NCBI GenBank assembly: GCA_903928495.1
Contig: CAIYQZ010000058.1
Coordinates: forward strand, 1-64,000
Length of the DNA stretch: 64,000 bases
Direction of reading: 5' to 3'
Origin: an uncultured bacterium
GTDB taxonomy: Bacteria > Pseudomonadota > Gammaproteobacteria > Burkholderiales > Burkholderiaceae_C
The position numbers and the translations under genes were made by a program. Below, piece by piece: positions 19,022-29,027 of the stretch (positions are counted from its first letter, which is position 1; each line of letters begins with the position of its first letter). Under the pieces are notes generated by a model. It ran no database searches. It was not told the DNA's origin and saw nothing but the letters and a program-made list of their open reading frames with translations.

Positions 19022-19513
19022 TCAGGCGCGAGGCGCCTGCTGACCCAGAGTGGCCTTGAAATCGGCCACCGCGCCCGTGCCTTTGAAGTACTTCAGGTTG
19101 TCGAGGCCTCGATCAACCAGGGGCTTGAGGGTTCGCATGTCTTTGGCTGCGCCGATTTGCAGCACCAGTATCTGGCCATTGGGACCCAGCTCGCGCTCGA
19201 AGAACACCCCCACCTCACGCGCGAAATCGGCAAAAGGCATGGACGGGGCCGCGTCTTCGGCGACGTTGTTGCGAGCAACGGCCACAGGGGCTGCGGCGGC
19301 CTGGGGCTCGTCCACCATGCCCAACGCCAGCAATTCTTCCAGCGCCGACGCGCCACCCAAGCTCTCCAGCAAGCGAAGCAGTTCACCCACGGTGCGCTTG
19401 CCGTCCACCAGTATCAGCACAGGCCGAAGGCGGACAGGCAAAGACGGCAGGCGCTGCGCGATCGCAGCCTTGCCCAATTCACTTTTGTTCAGAACGGTCT
19501 TGTCAGTCCACAC
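19022..19513 (-). CDS. Unknown protein, homologue of the 29028-29483 gene
   Basis: 163 residues, no recognised function, no signal peptide. The N-terminal part (KTVLNKSELGKAAIAQR, then RPVLILVDGKRTVGELLRLL) and the C-terminal part (an LKPLVDRG segment, then GAVADFKATLGQ) align along most of their length with the product of 29028-29483. The KT..G..A...R...L..R.R..LIL.DG.RT..+LL pattern looks like a small helical or winged-helix domain. GTG 19513 is chosen because AGGAGATC lies eight bases upstream. It is convergent with the HerA-like gene. Confidence 0.75.
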   Translation of the reverse strand: MWTDKTVLNKSELGKAAIAQRLPSLPVRLRPVLILVDGKRTVGELLRLLESLGGASALEELLALGMVDEPQAAAAPVAVARNNVAEDAAPSMPFADFAREVGVFFERELGPNGQILVLQIGAAKDMRTLKPLVDRGLDNLKYFKGTGAVADFKATLGQQAPRA

Positions 19514-19730
19514 GGTGCGTAGATCTCCTGACTGGACCCGAGGGACTGCGCTGGTCCCATGGCCTCAGCCAATGCAGTTGTTTTTGTCATCTCCCTGCAG
19601 CGCAGCCATTGTGAGGCCATTGACGCCAATGTCACTCGGGGGGCACCCTATGTAATGGGGGGTCTGTAGGGCACATCAAAGCACGCGCAACAACCATGCA
19701 AACGATTTCTGCGTACCATTCGTCCCTTGT

Positions 19731-20264
19731 TTGTTCACCAGATTCCGCACCGTGATTTCCAAACTCCTTTTCTTTTCGGTACTGGCCATCGTTGGCGCCG
19801 CAGCATTACTGCTCGTAGCCGGACAACTCGGTCTGCTGCGTGGCAGCCCGCCACAGGCATTGGGCGTCCAGCAAGGCCGCCTGGCGGCACCTTCGACCAC
19901 ACCCAACAGCGTCAGCAGCCAGGCTGTGCTGTACCCCGACCACCCCCAGACTGCCTACGCAGCGATTGAGCCATTTGCGCCCCGCAGCGGCGAGTCCGGC
20001 GCTCAGGCATTGCAGCGGCTGACCGCTTTGCTCTCGCAGCAACCGGGCACACAGATCGTCAGCCAAACCGACGGCTATGTCCGGGCCGAAGCCACCACCC
20101 GCTGGCTCCGCTTCGTGGACGACGTCGAACTGTGGCTTGACCCAGCCGCCCAGCAGGTGCATGTGCGCTCATCGAGCCGCCTCGGCCGCAAGGACTTCGG
20201 CGTGAACCGCGCCCGGGTTGACGCCTTGCGGGCTGCCTTTGTGGCCGACACCTCCTCGCCTTGA
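19731..20264 (+). CDS. DUF1499-family protein with N-terminal membrane anchor
   Basis: About 177 residues. One hydrophobic segment (LLFFSVLAIVGAAALLLVAG, about 12-31) precedes a periplasmic DUF1499 domain: YPDHPQTAYAAIEPF, GTQIVSQTDGYVRAEATTRWLRFVDDVELWL and VHVRSSSRLGRKDFGVNRARVDALR are typical. The function of the family is unknown. No in-frame ATG is available; TTG 19731 or GTG 19752 are the candidates. Its stop overlaps the next start (TTGA). Confidence 0.75.
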   Translation: MFTRFRTVISKLLFFSVLAIVGAAALLLVAGQLGLLRGSPPQALGVQQGRLAAPSTTPNSVSSQAVLYPDHPQTAYAAIEPFAPRSGESGAQALQRLTALLSQQPGTQIVSQTDGYVRAEATTRWLRFVDDVELWLDPAAQQVHVRSSSRLGRKDFGVNRARVDALRAAFVADTSSP

Positions 20265-21535
20265 ACACGCGCCACTTCATACGCCAGACGCCTTATCTGG
20301 CGTGGGTGATGCTGTATTGCGCGGTCACAGCGGGCATGTTCGGGGTCATGCTCGGGCTGGTCACACCCAACCTGAGAGCGCAGTGGCAACTCAGCTACCA
20401 GGACATGGGCCTGCTCATGACCTTGTCGTCGGCCGGTGGCGTGGTGGGCTCGTTGCTGGGCGGGCACATTGCCAAACGGTTTGACACCCGCCGCCTGTTT
20501 TTGGCCTATGCCTGCTTCACACTGACCATGCTGGTGGGCTTGGCGAACGCACCCACATTTGCAGTATTGGTGGCCTGTTTTGCTCTGACTGCAGTGACCG
20601 AGTCGGCCCTTTTCACGCTGGGCCACGGCGTGTTGGCCAACATGAGCAGCGACAGCGAGACGCGCACCCGCTTCATTGGTCTGGTGGACGTGGGGTTCAG
20701 CCTGGGCACGCTGGTAGCCCCGCTGTGGGTGGCTGGCTGGTTCGCGGTGGACCCTGCCTGGCGCGGGCCCTATCTCGCGTTTGTGGGGTTTGTGGCTGTG
20801 CTGGTGGCCCTGCTCTGGCCCCGCAGGGTCTATGCCGGCCTGGCGCTGAACACACCTCCACCGGACAACGCCGCCCCAGCCGACCTCGCCCACGGTCAGG
20901 GCTACCTCACCTTGGCGACACACCCGGTGGTGCTGCCGGGACTGGCTGCCGCCATGTTGGTGGGTTATGTGGAATGGGGCCAGAACTACTGGCTGGTCAG
21001 CTATGTGGAACAGGGTCTCGAATGGGGTGCCACCCTGGCACGCCAGGCCGTGTTTGCCCTGATGCTGGGCATGTTGGTGGGACGTGTGTGGCAAACCTTT
21101 GCAGTGAGTCGTTGGCGCATGGAAACCAAAATCACCCGCCTGGCGTGGCTGTGCGTCGGTGCCCTGCTGGTGCAAAACGGCGCTGGTTGGATGGCCCACA
21201 CCCAGCCAGCGCTGGCCGGGGCCATGCAGGTGCTGTTTGTGCTGGCCAGCCTGGGCGTGGGCCTGGGGGTGTCGGTGGGGTTTCCGATTTTGCTGGGCAG
21301 CCTGATCCACGCGCTGCCTCAGGAGGCCTCGCGCCTCTCGGCGCTGATGATGATCGCCATATCGGCTGGGGCAGCTCTGGCATCGCAAAGCGTGGGTCGA
21401 CTCGCCGATGCCTGGGGCATGGCCACTGCGTTTGCGCTGCTGGTGGCATCGGCGGTGGCCTACGTGGTGGCGCTGGCCGCGATGCACCGCCGCCTGGCCC
21501 TGCAGGACGACGGCACGGCCCATTCACACCGCTGA
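20261..21535 (+). CDS. MFS transporter, 12 transmembrane segments
   Basis: 424-residue major facilitator permease. The cytoplasmic loop 2-3 motif is GGHIAKRFDTRRLF (about 66-80), and a central loop near 190-205 separates two six-helix halves. Substrate unknown; sequences of this type are usually annotated as general MFS efflux or YNFM-like carriers. The start is TTG 20261 overlapping the preceding stop; the first in-frame ATG falls inside helix 1. It is followed by a strong terminator. Confidence 0.8.
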   Translation: MNTRHFIRQTPYLAWVMLYCAVTAGMFGVMLGLVTPNLRAQWQLSYQDMGLLMTLSSAGGVVGSLLGGHIAKRFDTRRLFLAYACFTLTMLVGLANAPTFAVLVACFALTAVTESALFTLGHGVLANMSSDSETRTRFIGLVDVGFSLGTLVAPLWVAGWFAVDPAWRGPYLAFVGFVAVLVALLWPRRVYAGLALNTPPPDNAAPADLAHGQGYLTLATHPVVLPGLAAAMLVGYVEWGQNYWLVSYVEQGLEWGATLARQAVFALMLGMLVGRVWQTFAVSRWRMETKITRLAWLCVGALLVQNGAGWMAHTQPALAGAMQVLFVLASLGVGLGVSVGFPILLGSLIHALPQEASRLSALMMIAISAGAALASQSVGRLADAWGMATAFALLVASAVAYVVALAAMHRRLALQDDGTAHSHR

Positions 21536-21543
21536 GCGCCATG

Positions 21544-21571
21544 AAAAAAACGGCCCCAAAGGGCCGTTTTT
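21544..21571. terminator. Bidirectional Rho-independent terminator between MFS gene and ppsA
   Basis: Inverted repeat AAAAACGGCCC / GGGCCGTTTTT with a four-base loop and T runs on both strands. It sits between two convergent genes and can stop both. Confidence 0.9.
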
Positions 21572-21625
21572 CTAAATAGCACAATTATCAATACTGACAA
21601 GCGCTGGAGGCATAAAAAGCCTCAA
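21572..21625 (+). repeat. Dispersed AT-rich repeat, copy between MFS gene and ppsA
   Basis: ATAGC at 21576-21580, then N8, CAAT, N6, AAGCG, CTGGAGGC, and ATAAAAAGCCTCAAATTC. It directly follows the terminator and ends at the ppsA stop region. The AAGCGCTGGAGGC core is the cleanest in the window. Confidence 0.75.
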
Positions 21626-21627
21626 AT

Positions 21628-24018
21628 TCAGCCAGCCAGCAGCTTCCAGGTGTCCACCACCGAGTCGGGGTTGAGGGAGATGGAGCTGATGCCCTCGTCC
21701 TTCAGCCACACAGCAAAGTCGGCGTGATCGCTGGGGCCTTGCCCGCAGATGCCCACGTACTTGCCAGCGGCCTTGCACGCACCGATGGCCTTGGACAGCA
21801 GGGCTTTGACGGCAGGGTCGCGTTCATCAAAGTCGGCGGCCAGCAACTCCAGACCCGAATCGCGGTCCAGGCCCAAGGTGAGCTGGGTCAGATCATTGGA
21901 GCCGATGCTGAAGCCGTCGAAGTACTCCAGGAACTGGTCGGCCAGCACCGCGTTGCTCGGCACCTCGCACATCATGATGACCTTCAGGCCGTTGTCGCCA
22001 CGCGCCAAGCCCTTCTCGGCGAGCATTTCGGTGACTTTCTTGGCCTGGCCCAGGGTGCGCACAAACGGCACCATGACCTGCACGTTGGTCAGGCCCATGT
22101 CGTTGCGCACGCGCTTGAGCGCTTCGCACTCCATGGCAAAGGCTTCGCGGAAGTCGGCACTGATGTAACGCGCTGCACCACGGAAGCCCAGCATCGGGTT
22201 TTCTTCATCGGGCTCGTAGCGGCTGCCGCCCATGAGCTTGCGGTATTCGTTGCTCTTGAAATCGCTCAAACGCACGATGACCGGCTTGGGCCAGAACGCA
22301 GCGGCAATGGTCGCCACGCCTTCGGCCACCTTGTCCACGTAAAACGCGCGGGGGCTTGCGTGGCCACGGGCCACAGACTCCACGGCCTTTTTCAGGTCGG
22401 CATCGATGTTGGGATACTCCAAAATGGCTTTGGGGTGCACACCGATGTTATTGTTGATGATGAACTCCAGGCGGGCCAGGCCCACGCCGCCGTTGGGAAT
22501 CTGCGCGAAGTCGAACGCCAGTTGGGGGTTGCCCACGTTCATCATGATCTTCACGTCGATCTCGGGCATGTCGCCCCGGCGCACCTCGGTCACTTCGGTT
22601 TCCAGCAGGCCGTCGTAAATGTTGCCGGTGTCGCCTTCGGCGCAACTCACCGTCACCAGCATGCCGGTGGCGAGTTTGTCTGTGGCGTTGCCACAGCCCA
22701 CCACGGCGGGGATGCCCAATTCGCGGGCAATGATGGCGGCGTGGCAGGTGCGGCCACCCCGGTTGGTGACGATGGCGCTGGCGCGCTTCATCACAGGTTC
22801 CCAGTTGGGGTCGGTCATGTCAGTGACCAGCACGTCGCCGGGTTGCACGGTGTCCATTTCAGAAATGTTGTGCACCAGGCGCACGGGGCCGGTACCAATT
22901 TTCTGGCCAATGGCCCGGCCCTGCGCCAGCACCGTGCTTTTGCCTTTGAGTTTGTATCGGTGTTCCACCTTGCCTGCGGCCTGGCTCTTCACGGTTTCGG
23001 GGCGGGCTTGCAGGATGTACAGCTGGCCGTCGGTGCCGTCTTTGCCCCACTCAATGTCCATGGGGCGGCCATAGTGCTGCTCAATCACCAGCGCATAGTG
23101 AGCCAGTTGCTCGGCGTCGGCATCCGTCAGGGAGTAGCGGTTGCGCTGCTCCACAGGCACGTCGGTGGTTTTCACCAGCTTGCCGGACGCTGCTTTTTCT
23201 TCGGGGGTGCTGAACTCCATCTGGATCAGCTTGGAGCCCAGGTTGCGGCGGATGACGGCGCGCTTGCCTGCTTTGAGCATGGGCTTGTGCACGTAAAACT
23301 CGTCGGGGTTGACTGCGCCCTGCACCACGGTTTCGCCCAGACCATAACTGCTGGTGATGAACACCACGTCTTCAAAACCGCTTTCGGTGTCGATGGTGAA
23401 CATCACGCCGGCAGCACCCAGGTCGGAGCGCACCATGCGCTGCACGCCAGCACTCAAGGCCACGTCGGCATGGGCAAAGCCCTTGTGCACGCGGTAGCTG
23501 ATGGCGCGGTCGTTGTAGAGGCTGGCAAACACCTCTTTCATTTTGTGCAGCACTTCTTCAATGCCCACGACGTTCAAAAAGGTTTCCTGCTGTCCGGCAA
23601 AGGATGCATCGGGCAGGTCTTCGGCGGTGGCCGACGAACGCACGGCAAAGCTGGCGGCAGGGTTGCCCGCGCTCAGGGTGGCAAACGCGTCGCGAATGGC
23701 TTTGTCCAGGTCGGCAGGAAACGGCTGGGCTTCCACCATGGCGCGGATTTCAGCGCCCACCTGTGCCAAGGCGCGCACGTCTTCGGTGTCGAGGGCATCG
23801 AGCTTGGCGTTGATGCGTGCGGTCAGGCCGTCAAAGGCCAGAAACTCGCGGAACGCGTGGGCGGTGGTGGCAAAGCCGGTGGGCACGCGCACGCCCGTCG
23901 GCAGCTGTGAAATCATTTCGCCGAGGCTGGCATTTTTTCCGCCGACCGACTCGACGTCGGACATGCGGAGTTGCTCGAAAGGCACCACAAGGGCATCCGG
24001 GCTGAACAGTTGAGACAT
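21628..24018 (-). CDS. ppsA: Phosphoenolpyruvate synthase
   Basis: Makes PEP from pyruvate and ATP (AMP and phosphate released), the entry to gluconeogenesis. 796 residues, family length. Domain order: N-terminal ATP-grasp ([34 protein letters not shown] near 125), the swivelling phosphohistidine domain ([21 protein letters not shown], His near 425), and the C-terminal PEP/pyruvate TIM barrel with [17 protein letters not shown] and the CGQGPSDH cysteine. GGAG precedes ATG 24018. Its regulator PpsR lies 2 kb away on the other strand. Confidence 0.97.
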   Translation of the reverse strand: MSQLFSPDALVVPFEQLRMSDVESVGGKNASLGEMISQLPTGVRVPTGFATTAHAFREFLAFDGLTARINAKLDALDTEDVRALAQVGAEIRAMVEAQPFPADLDKAIRDAFATLSAGNPAASFAVRSSATAEDLPDASFAGQQETFLNVVGIEEVLHKMKEVFASLYNDRAISYRVHKGFAHADVALSAGVQRMVRSDLGAAGVMFTIDTESGFEDVVFITSSYGLGETVVQGAVNPDEFYVHKPMLKAGKRAVIRRNLGSKLIQMEFSTPEEKAASGKLVKTTDVPVEQRNRYSLTDADAEQLAHYALVIEQHYGRPMDIEWGKDGTDGQLYILQARPETVKSQAAGKVEHRYKLKGKSTVLAQGRAIGQKIGTGPVRLVHNISEMDTVQPGDVLVTDMTDPNWEPVMKRASAIVTNRGGRTCHAAIIARELGIPAVVGCGNATDKLATGMLVTVSCAEGDTGNIYDGLLETEVTEVRRGDMPEIDVKIMMNVGNPQLAFDFAQIPNGGVGLARLEFIINNNIGVHPKAILEYPNIDADLKKAVESVARGHASPRAFYVDKVAEGVATIAAAFWPKPVIVRLSDFKSNEYRKLMGGSRYEPDEENPMLGFRGAARYISADFREAFAMECEALKRVRNDMGLTNVQVMVPFVRTLGQAKKVTEMLAEKGLARGDNGLKVIMMCEVPSNAVLADQFLEYFDGFSIGSNDLTQLTLGLDRDSGLELLAADFDERDPAVKALLSKAIGACKAAGKYVGICGQGPSDHADFAVWLKDEGISSISLNPDSVVDTWKLLAG

Positions 24019-24214
24019 GGGAACACTCCATCTAAGTTAAAAAACCTGTCTCGGCAGACCAGCGTATGCCCGTCATTCCTGTGGTTCTGGTTGTGGGAAT
24101 GGGCTCTGACTCAACCGATCCCCGGTGCGCGCCCGGGGCAATCGCGGAATTGTAGGGACTTGGACCGGTTGGCGTGTCACAGCCGGACCAACGGAGTCAG
24201 CACACCGAAAGCAA

Positions 24215-25846
24215 TCACCCCACCCGATGCAGCCGTTGGGCAAACCCTGTGCGCTCCATCAGCGACAAGGGATGGGGCTGAACACCCGTCACACTGAGCG
24301 TGCCACCGCGTTTTTCCACCGCCTTGAACAACTGTTCCAACGCGTCAAGCCCTGTGGTGTCGAGGCTCACCAGCATGGTCATGTCCAGCGTCACCTGTGT
24401 GCCTACGGGGGCCGCCTGAACGGCGTTCACCAACGAATCCATCTTGCCGACCGCACCGAAAAACAGCGAGCCATACAACCGGAAACGCAGCTCTGAGTCG
24501 GTGCGCAGGATTTCAGTGGCACTGAAGATGTCGCTTTGCCTGCGCACAAACAGCACCACGGCCAGCACCAGCCCCAGTTCAACCGCCACCGTGAGGTCAA
24601 AAATGACCGTCACAAAAAACGTGGACAGCATCATCAGGCGGTAATGACTGGAGTAATGGCGCAACCGTCCAAATTCGCGCCACTCGCCCATGTTCCAGGC
24701 CACAAACAGCAGCACCCCAGCCAGCACCGCCAGCGGAATGTGGGCGGCCAGGGGCGCACCCGCCAGCACAACCACCGCCAGCGTGACGGCGTGCACCATG
24801 CCAGCCACAGGCGACACAGCACCCGAGCGGATGTTCGTCACGGTGCGTGCAATGGTGCCGGTGGCGGGCATGCCACCGAAGAACGGCACCACAAAATTGG
24901 CTGCACCCTGCGCCATCAGTTCCTGGTTGGGGTCGTGTTTGGGGAAATCAGACAGTTGGTCCGCCACCCGGGCGCACAACAGAGATTCGATGGCACCCAG
25001 CATGGCAATGGTCAGCGTGGGCAACACCAGTTGCTTGACGGTTTCCCAGCTGAAATCAGGCAAGGCAAAGCCCGGCACCCCTTGGGGAATGCCACCAAAA
25101 CGCGAGCCAATGGTCTCAACCGGCAAGCTGAACACCCATGCCACCAGCGAGAGGCTCACCAGCGCAATGACGGGCGCGGGCATGCGCGACGTTTCTTTCA
25201 ACGCACTCAAGGTGCCCAGGCCGTCCAGCCGCTTGCGAAAGGCAGAATCCACGCCCCACAACCGGGGCCATGCAAACAAGCCCACCACGCAGGCCACACC
25301 CAACAGACACGCATAGGGGTTGAAGCTGCCCATGGCCTGGCCCAGCACCTTGATCTGGCTGAAAAAATCACCGGGCATCTTGTCGATCGACAGGCCAAGC
25401 CAGTCCCGGACCTGAGACAACGCAATCAAGACGGCAATGCCGTTGGTGAAGCCAATCACCACACTGACCGGCACATAGCGCACCAGAGAGCCGAGCTTGA
25501 ACAGCCCCAGCAAAAACAACAGCACACCCGCACTGGCCGTGGAAATCAGCAGGTTGGCCACGCCATAACGCTCGACGATGCCGTACACGATCACGATGAA
25601 CGCACCTGCCGGCCCGCCAATCTGCACCGACGAGCCACCCAATGCAGAAATCAGAAAGCCCGCAATGATGGCGGTCCACAACCCCGCCTCGGGTTTGAGG
25701 CCACTGGCAATGGCAAACGCCATGGCCAGCGGCAATGCAACGATGCCCACGGTGGCCCCGGCCCCCAAGTCACGCAAGAAACTGGCCCGCGTGTAAGCTT
25801 TCAGGTCGTCAAGCAACCGGGGCCGAAAAGATGCGATGGATGACAT
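24215..25846 (-). CDS. SulP-family anion transporter with STAS domain
   Basis: 543-residue SLC26/SulP permease: about 14 hydrophobic segments in residues 20-415 (ATVGIVALPLAMAFAIASGL is the classic first-helix motif; SVQIGGPAGAFIVIVYG follows) and a cytoplasmic STAS domain at about 430-543 (VTLDMTMLVSLDTTGLDALEQL). Substrates in the family include sulfate, bicarbonate and dicarboxylates; not resolved here. ATG 25846 starts MSSIASFRPRLLDDLK; an upstream in-frame GTG (25879) would add 11 residues. The gene sits between ppsA and ppsR. Confidence 0.9.
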   Translation of the reverse strand: MSSIASFRPRLLDDLKAYTRASFLRDLGAGATVGIVALPLAMAFAIASGLKPEAGLWTAIIAGFLISALGGSSVQIGGPAGAFIVIVYGIVERYGVANLLISTASAGVLLFLLGLFKLGSLVRYVPVSVVIGFTNGIAVLIALSQVRDWLGLSIDKMPGDFFSQIKVLGQAMGSFNPYACLLGVACVVGLFAWPRLWGVDSAFRKRLDGLGTLSALKETSRMPAPVIALVSLSLVAWVFSLPVETIGSRFGGIPQGVPGFALPDFSWETVKQLVLPTLTIAMLGAIESLLCARVADQLSDFPKHDPNQELMAQGAANFVVPFFGGMPATGTIARTVTNIRSGAVSPVAGMVHAVTLAVVVLAGAPLAAHIPLAVLAGVLLFVAWNMGEWREFGRLRHYSSHYRLMMLSTFFVTVIFDLTVAVELGLVLAVVLFVRRQSDIFSATEILRTDSELRFRLYGSLFFGAVGKMDSLVNAVQAAPVGTQVTLDMTMLVSLDTTGLDALEQLFKAVEKRGGTLSVTGVQPHPLSLMERTGFAQRLHRVG

Positions 25847-25983
25847 AAGTTTGGAAGAAAGACCGTGGACGTTCTGCACACAACCCGGAGAGCCCCAGCC
25901 TTGCGCGTCATTCTGTCAGGTTCACAGCGGTACTTTTGCCACCCAGCATCAGCCACTCAACTTCGCCAACTCAACACACCACC

Positions 25984-26805
25984 ATGCCCAACCGCGCCGT
26001 TTTCCTGATTTCCGATGGCACCGGCATCACAGCCGAAACCTTTGCCAAAGCCATCCTGAACCAGTTCGAGTCCCACCACCGGATGATCCGCATGCCGTTC
26101 ACCGACAGTGTGGACAAGGCACACAACGTGGTGCGCGAGATCAACCACACGGCACAGGTCGAGGGGCGCAAGCCCATCGTGTTCACCACGCTGGTCAACA
26201 TGGACGTGCTGGCCGTCATCAACGAGCAGTGCCAGGGCCTGATGCTCGACATGTTTGGCACCTTCGTTGCCCCGCTGGAGGCCGAACTGGGCATCAAATC
26301 GAACCACCGCGTGGGCAGGTTCTCTGACGCATCCAAAAGCCGCGAGTACCACGACCGCATTGAAGCCATCAACTTCTCACTGGCCCATGACGACGGCCAA
26401 AGCGACCGCGACCTGGCGGGCTCCGATGTGATTTTGGTGGGCGTCAGCCGCAGTGGCAAAACGCCCACATCGCTGTACCTGGCCATGCAATACGGACTGA
26501 AGGCTAGCAACTACCCCCTGATACCCGAAGACTTTGAGCGCCGCAAGCTGCCACCCGCGTTGGTACCGCACCGGAAAAAAATCTTCGGGCTGACCATTCA
26601 GCCGGAGCGCCTGAGCGAAATCCGCAACGAACGCCGGCCCAACTCACGCTACGCATCGCTTGAAAACTGCCGCCATGAGGTGGCCGAAGCAGAAGCCATG
26701 ATGCGCCGCGAAGGCATCCGCTGGTTGTCGACCACCACCAAATCGATCGAAGAAATTTCCACCACCATCCTGCAGGAAATCCGGCCCGACCGATTGGTCT
26801 ACTGA
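25984..26805 (+). CDS. ppsR: PEP synthase regulatory kinase/pyrophosphorylase PpsR
   Basis: Bifunctional ADP-dependent kinase and phosphate-dependent pyrophosphorylase that switches PpsA off and on by modifying a threonine next to its catalytic histidine. 273 residues. It starts [19 protein letters not shown], carries the P-loop [16 protein letters not shown] near residue 150, and ends with the typical [17 protein letters not shown] 25984 was chosen over the longer open frame because of the family start. Confidence 0.96.
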   Translation: MPNRAVFLISDGTGITAETFAKAILNQFESHHRMIRMPFTDSVDKAHNVVREINHTAQVEGRKPIVFTTLVNMDVLAVINEQCQGLMLDMFGTFVAPLEAELGIKSNHRVGRFSDASKSREYHDRIEAINFSLAHDDGQSDRDLAGSDVILVGVSRSGKTPTSLYLAMQYGLKASNYPLIPEDFERRKLPPALVPHRKKIFGLTIQPERLSEIRNERRPNSRYASLENCRHEVAEAEAMMRREGIRWLSTTTKSIEEISTTILQEIRPDRLVY

Positions 26806-26860
26806 GTTGAGCAAAATCAAGGAAGCCCCAGAATTCACCATGCGGAACGAAAACCAAGGG

Positions 26861-26889
26861 TTACCACTTATTTTGTAAGTAAGGGGTAA
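26861..26889. promoter_or_regulatory. Imperfect inverted repeat upstream of the MHS-type transporter
   Basis: TTACC-ACTTA / TAAGT-aagg-GGTAA: an imperfect dyad in an AT-rich patch about 120 bp before the ATG at 27006. It could be an operator or promoter element. No regulator can be named and nothing else in the 200 bp gap stands out. Confidence 0.3.
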
Positions 26890-27005
26890 TTATTTTGAGT
26901 CGCAACAGCCGGTTTTCGTCAGAACACCGTCAGCCGCGCTTCCAAGAATAGCCTTCAGGTGTCCATCGAGGGGCACCAAATTGTTTTTTAACAGGAGACT
27001 TATTC

Positions 27006-28673
27006 ATGGCGCAAACTGAAATTCGCCCGATGTCTGCCGAAGAACGCAAAGTGATTTTTGCTTCATCGTTGGGTACCGTGTTCGAGTGGTATGACTTTTA
27101 CCTGTACGGCTCTTTGGCAGCCATCATTGCGAAGCAGTTCTTCAGTGGTCTTGACCCTGCTGCTGCGTTCATTTTCGCCTTGTTGGCCTTTGCTGCTGGC
27201 TTCATCGTCCGTCCATTTGGCGCATTGTTCTTCGGCCGCCTGGGTGACATGATCGGTCGCAAGTACACCTTCCTGGTCACCATCTTGTTGATGGGCGGTG
27301 CGACATTCATCGTGGGTATTCTCCCCAACTACGCTTCTATCGGCGTGGCCGCTCCCATCATCCTGATCTGCTTGCGCATGCTTCAAGGTCTGGCTTTGGG
27401 TGGTGAATACGGTGGTGCTGCCACCTATGTGGCCGAACACGCGCCTGATGGCCGTCGCGGCGCCTACACCGCGTGGATTCAAACCACCGCCACATTGGGC
27501 TTGTTCCTGTCGCTGATGGTCATTCTGGGCACCCGCACCATCGTCGGTGAAGAAGCCTTTGGTGACTGGGGTTGGCGCGTGCCTTTCATCGTGTCCATCT
27601 TGTTGTTGGCCGTGTCTGTGTGGATTCGTCTCTCCATGAACGAATCCCCTGCCTTCCAAAAGATGAAGGCTGAAGGCAAAACCTCCAAAGCCCCTCTGTC
27701 CGAAGCTTTTGGTCAGTGGAAAAACCTGAAAGTGGTGCTGCTGGCCCTGTTTGGTCTTGTGGCCGGTCAGGCTGTGGTGTGGTACTCGGGCCAGTTCTAT
27801 GCGCTGTTCTTCCTGACCAGCGTGCTGAAAGTGGATGGTTCTACCGCAAACATTCTGGTGGCTGTGTCCCTGATCATCGGCACACCGTTCTTCGTGATTT
27901 TCGGTACCTTGTCCGACAAGATCGGCCGCAAGCCCATCATCATGGCTGGTTTGCTGCTGGCTATCCTGACTTACTTCCCGCTGTTCAGCGCGCTTACCCA
28001 AGCAGCAAACCCAGCGTTGGCAGAAGCTCAAGAGAAAAACAAGATCGTGGTGACGGCTGCTGCTGGTGATTGCTCATTCCAGGGCAACCCCGTGGCCCGC
28101 GAAATCGACTTCACCAAGTCTTGCGACATCGCCAAGCGCTTCCTGGCACAAAACTCTGTGAGCTACGACAACGCTGTCGCTGCCGCTGCAGGCCCTGCCA
28201 TCGTGAAGATTGGCGACAAGGAAATCGCCGCGCCCACTGGTACGGTTGTGAGCAGCAAGTTCGACGCAGAATCTGTCAAGAACATCGCCGCTTTCAAGAA
28301 AGAAGTGTCCGAAACCCTCAAGGCTGCTGGCTATCCTCCCAAGGCAGATCCTGCCCGCGTGGACAAGCTGAAGATCATCTTGATCTTGACCGTGCTGGTG
28401 ATCTACGTGACCATGGTGTACGGCCCAATCGCCGCCATGCTGGTTGAAATGTTCCCAACACGCATTCGCTACACATCGATGTCCCTGCCCTACCACATCG
28501 GTAACGGTTGGTTCGGGGGTCTGATGCCCACCATTGCCTTCGCGATGGTTGCTCAGAACGGCAACATGTATTACGGACTGTGGTACCCCATCATCATTGC
28601 AGGTATGAGCCTCGTGATTGGTATGTTGTTCGTCCGCGAAACCAAAGACAACGACATTTACAGCCAAGACTGA
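27006..28673 (+). CDS. MHS-type MFS transporter with ~120-residue insertion
   Basis: 555-residue proton symporter of the metabolite:H+ (ProP/KgtP/ShiA) family. SLGTVFEWYDFYLYGSLAA opens helix 1, GRLGDMIGRKYTF is the loop 2-3 motif and ALGGEYGGAATYVAEHAP lies in helix 4-5. After ALTQAANPALAEAQ (about 327) there is an insertion of some 120 residues, with two cysteines (GDCSFQ, KSCDIA), before helix KIILILTVLVIYVTMVYGP; ordinary members are about 430 long. AGGAGA precedes the ATG. Codon use is less GC-rich at third positions than in its paralogue at 33050, hinting at high expression. Substrate unknown. Confidence 0.88.
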   Translation: MAQTEIRPMSAEERKVIFASSLGTVFEWYDFYLYGSLAAIIAKQFFSGLDPAAAFIFALLAFAAGFIVRPFGALFFGRLGDMIGRKYTFLVTILLMGGATFIVGILPNYASIGVAAPIILICLRMLQGLALGGEYGGAATYVAEHAPDGRRGAYTAWIQTTATLGLFLSLMVILGTRTIVGEEAFGDWGWRVPFIVSILLLAVSVWIRLSMNESPAFQKMKAEGKTSKAPLSEAFGQWKNLKVVLLALFGLVAGQAVVWYSGQFYALFFLTSVLKVDGSTANILVAVSLIIGTPFFVIFGTLSDKIGRKPIIMAGLLLAILTYFPLFSALTQAANPALAEAQEKNKIVVTAAAGDCSFQGNPVAREIDFTKSCDIAKRFLAQNSVSYDNAVAAAAGPAIVKIGDKEIAAPTGTVVSSKFDAESVKNIAAFKKEVSETLKAAGYPPKADPARVDKLKIILILTVLVIYVTMVYGPIAAMLVEMFPTRIRYTSMSLPYHIGNGWFGGLMPTIAFAMVAQNGNMYYGLWYPIIIAGMSLVIGMLFVRETKDNDIYSQD

Positions 28674-28721
28674 GTGGCGGGAGGGGATATCTCCCCTCCT
28701 CCATGAATCATCGGCAAAATC

Positions 28722-28760
28722 AACAAAACCCATGCTCTCACGACGTGGGTTTTGTTCTTT
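28722..28760 (+). terminator. Rho-independent terminator behind the MHS-type transporter
   Basis: Perfect 11-bp arms AACAAAACCCA / TGGGTTTTGTT (28722-28732, 28746-28756), then CTTT. A second GC-rich hairpin (GGAGGGG / CCCCTCC) sits 30 bp earlier. Together they probably separate this gene from the operon that follows. Confidence 0.7.
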
Positions 28761-28775
28761 CAACTTCAGTACATC

Positions 28776-28988
28776 ATGATCAAAATTTTCCTGGGTTTCG
28801 TTGTTTTCTCCGCTCTGGCCATATTCATCCTCATGAAGGGTGGCGACATCGACATGAGTGGTGAGAAGCACGGCATTGAAGAACACCCACCAGCCAAAAC
28901 CGAGCCAGCAGCTGCTCCAGCTGCAGCGCCCGCAGCAGCTCCCGCTGCGGCACCAGCACCCGCTGCTGCAGAAGCTGATAAGAAATAA
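28776..28988 (+). CDS. Small membrane protein with Ala/Pro repeat tail, unknown
   Basis: 70 residues. One membrane helix (IKIFLGFVVFSALAIFILM, residues 2-20) is followed by a short charged stretch (KGGDIDMSGEKHGIEEHP) and a tail of AAPAAAP repeats, ending AEADKK. ATG 28776 starts right at the helix; an open frame extends upstream into the terminator. No family recognised. It lies 39 bp before the next gene and probably opens the kinase operon. Confidence 0.65.
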   Translation: MIKIFLGFVVFSALAIFILMKGGDIDMSGEKHGIEEHPPAKTEPAAAPAAAPAAAPAAAPAPAAAEADKK

Positions 28989-29027
28989 ATTCACATTCGC
29001 CTGCCTCGGGGCTTTCAGACCAACTCC

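Noticed and set aside
21724-23910. 728-codon open frame on the plus strand opposite ppsA
   Set aside because: His/Gly/Val-rich product with no recognisable domain, the usual mirror of a GC-rich gene; ppsA on the other strand has every family motif.
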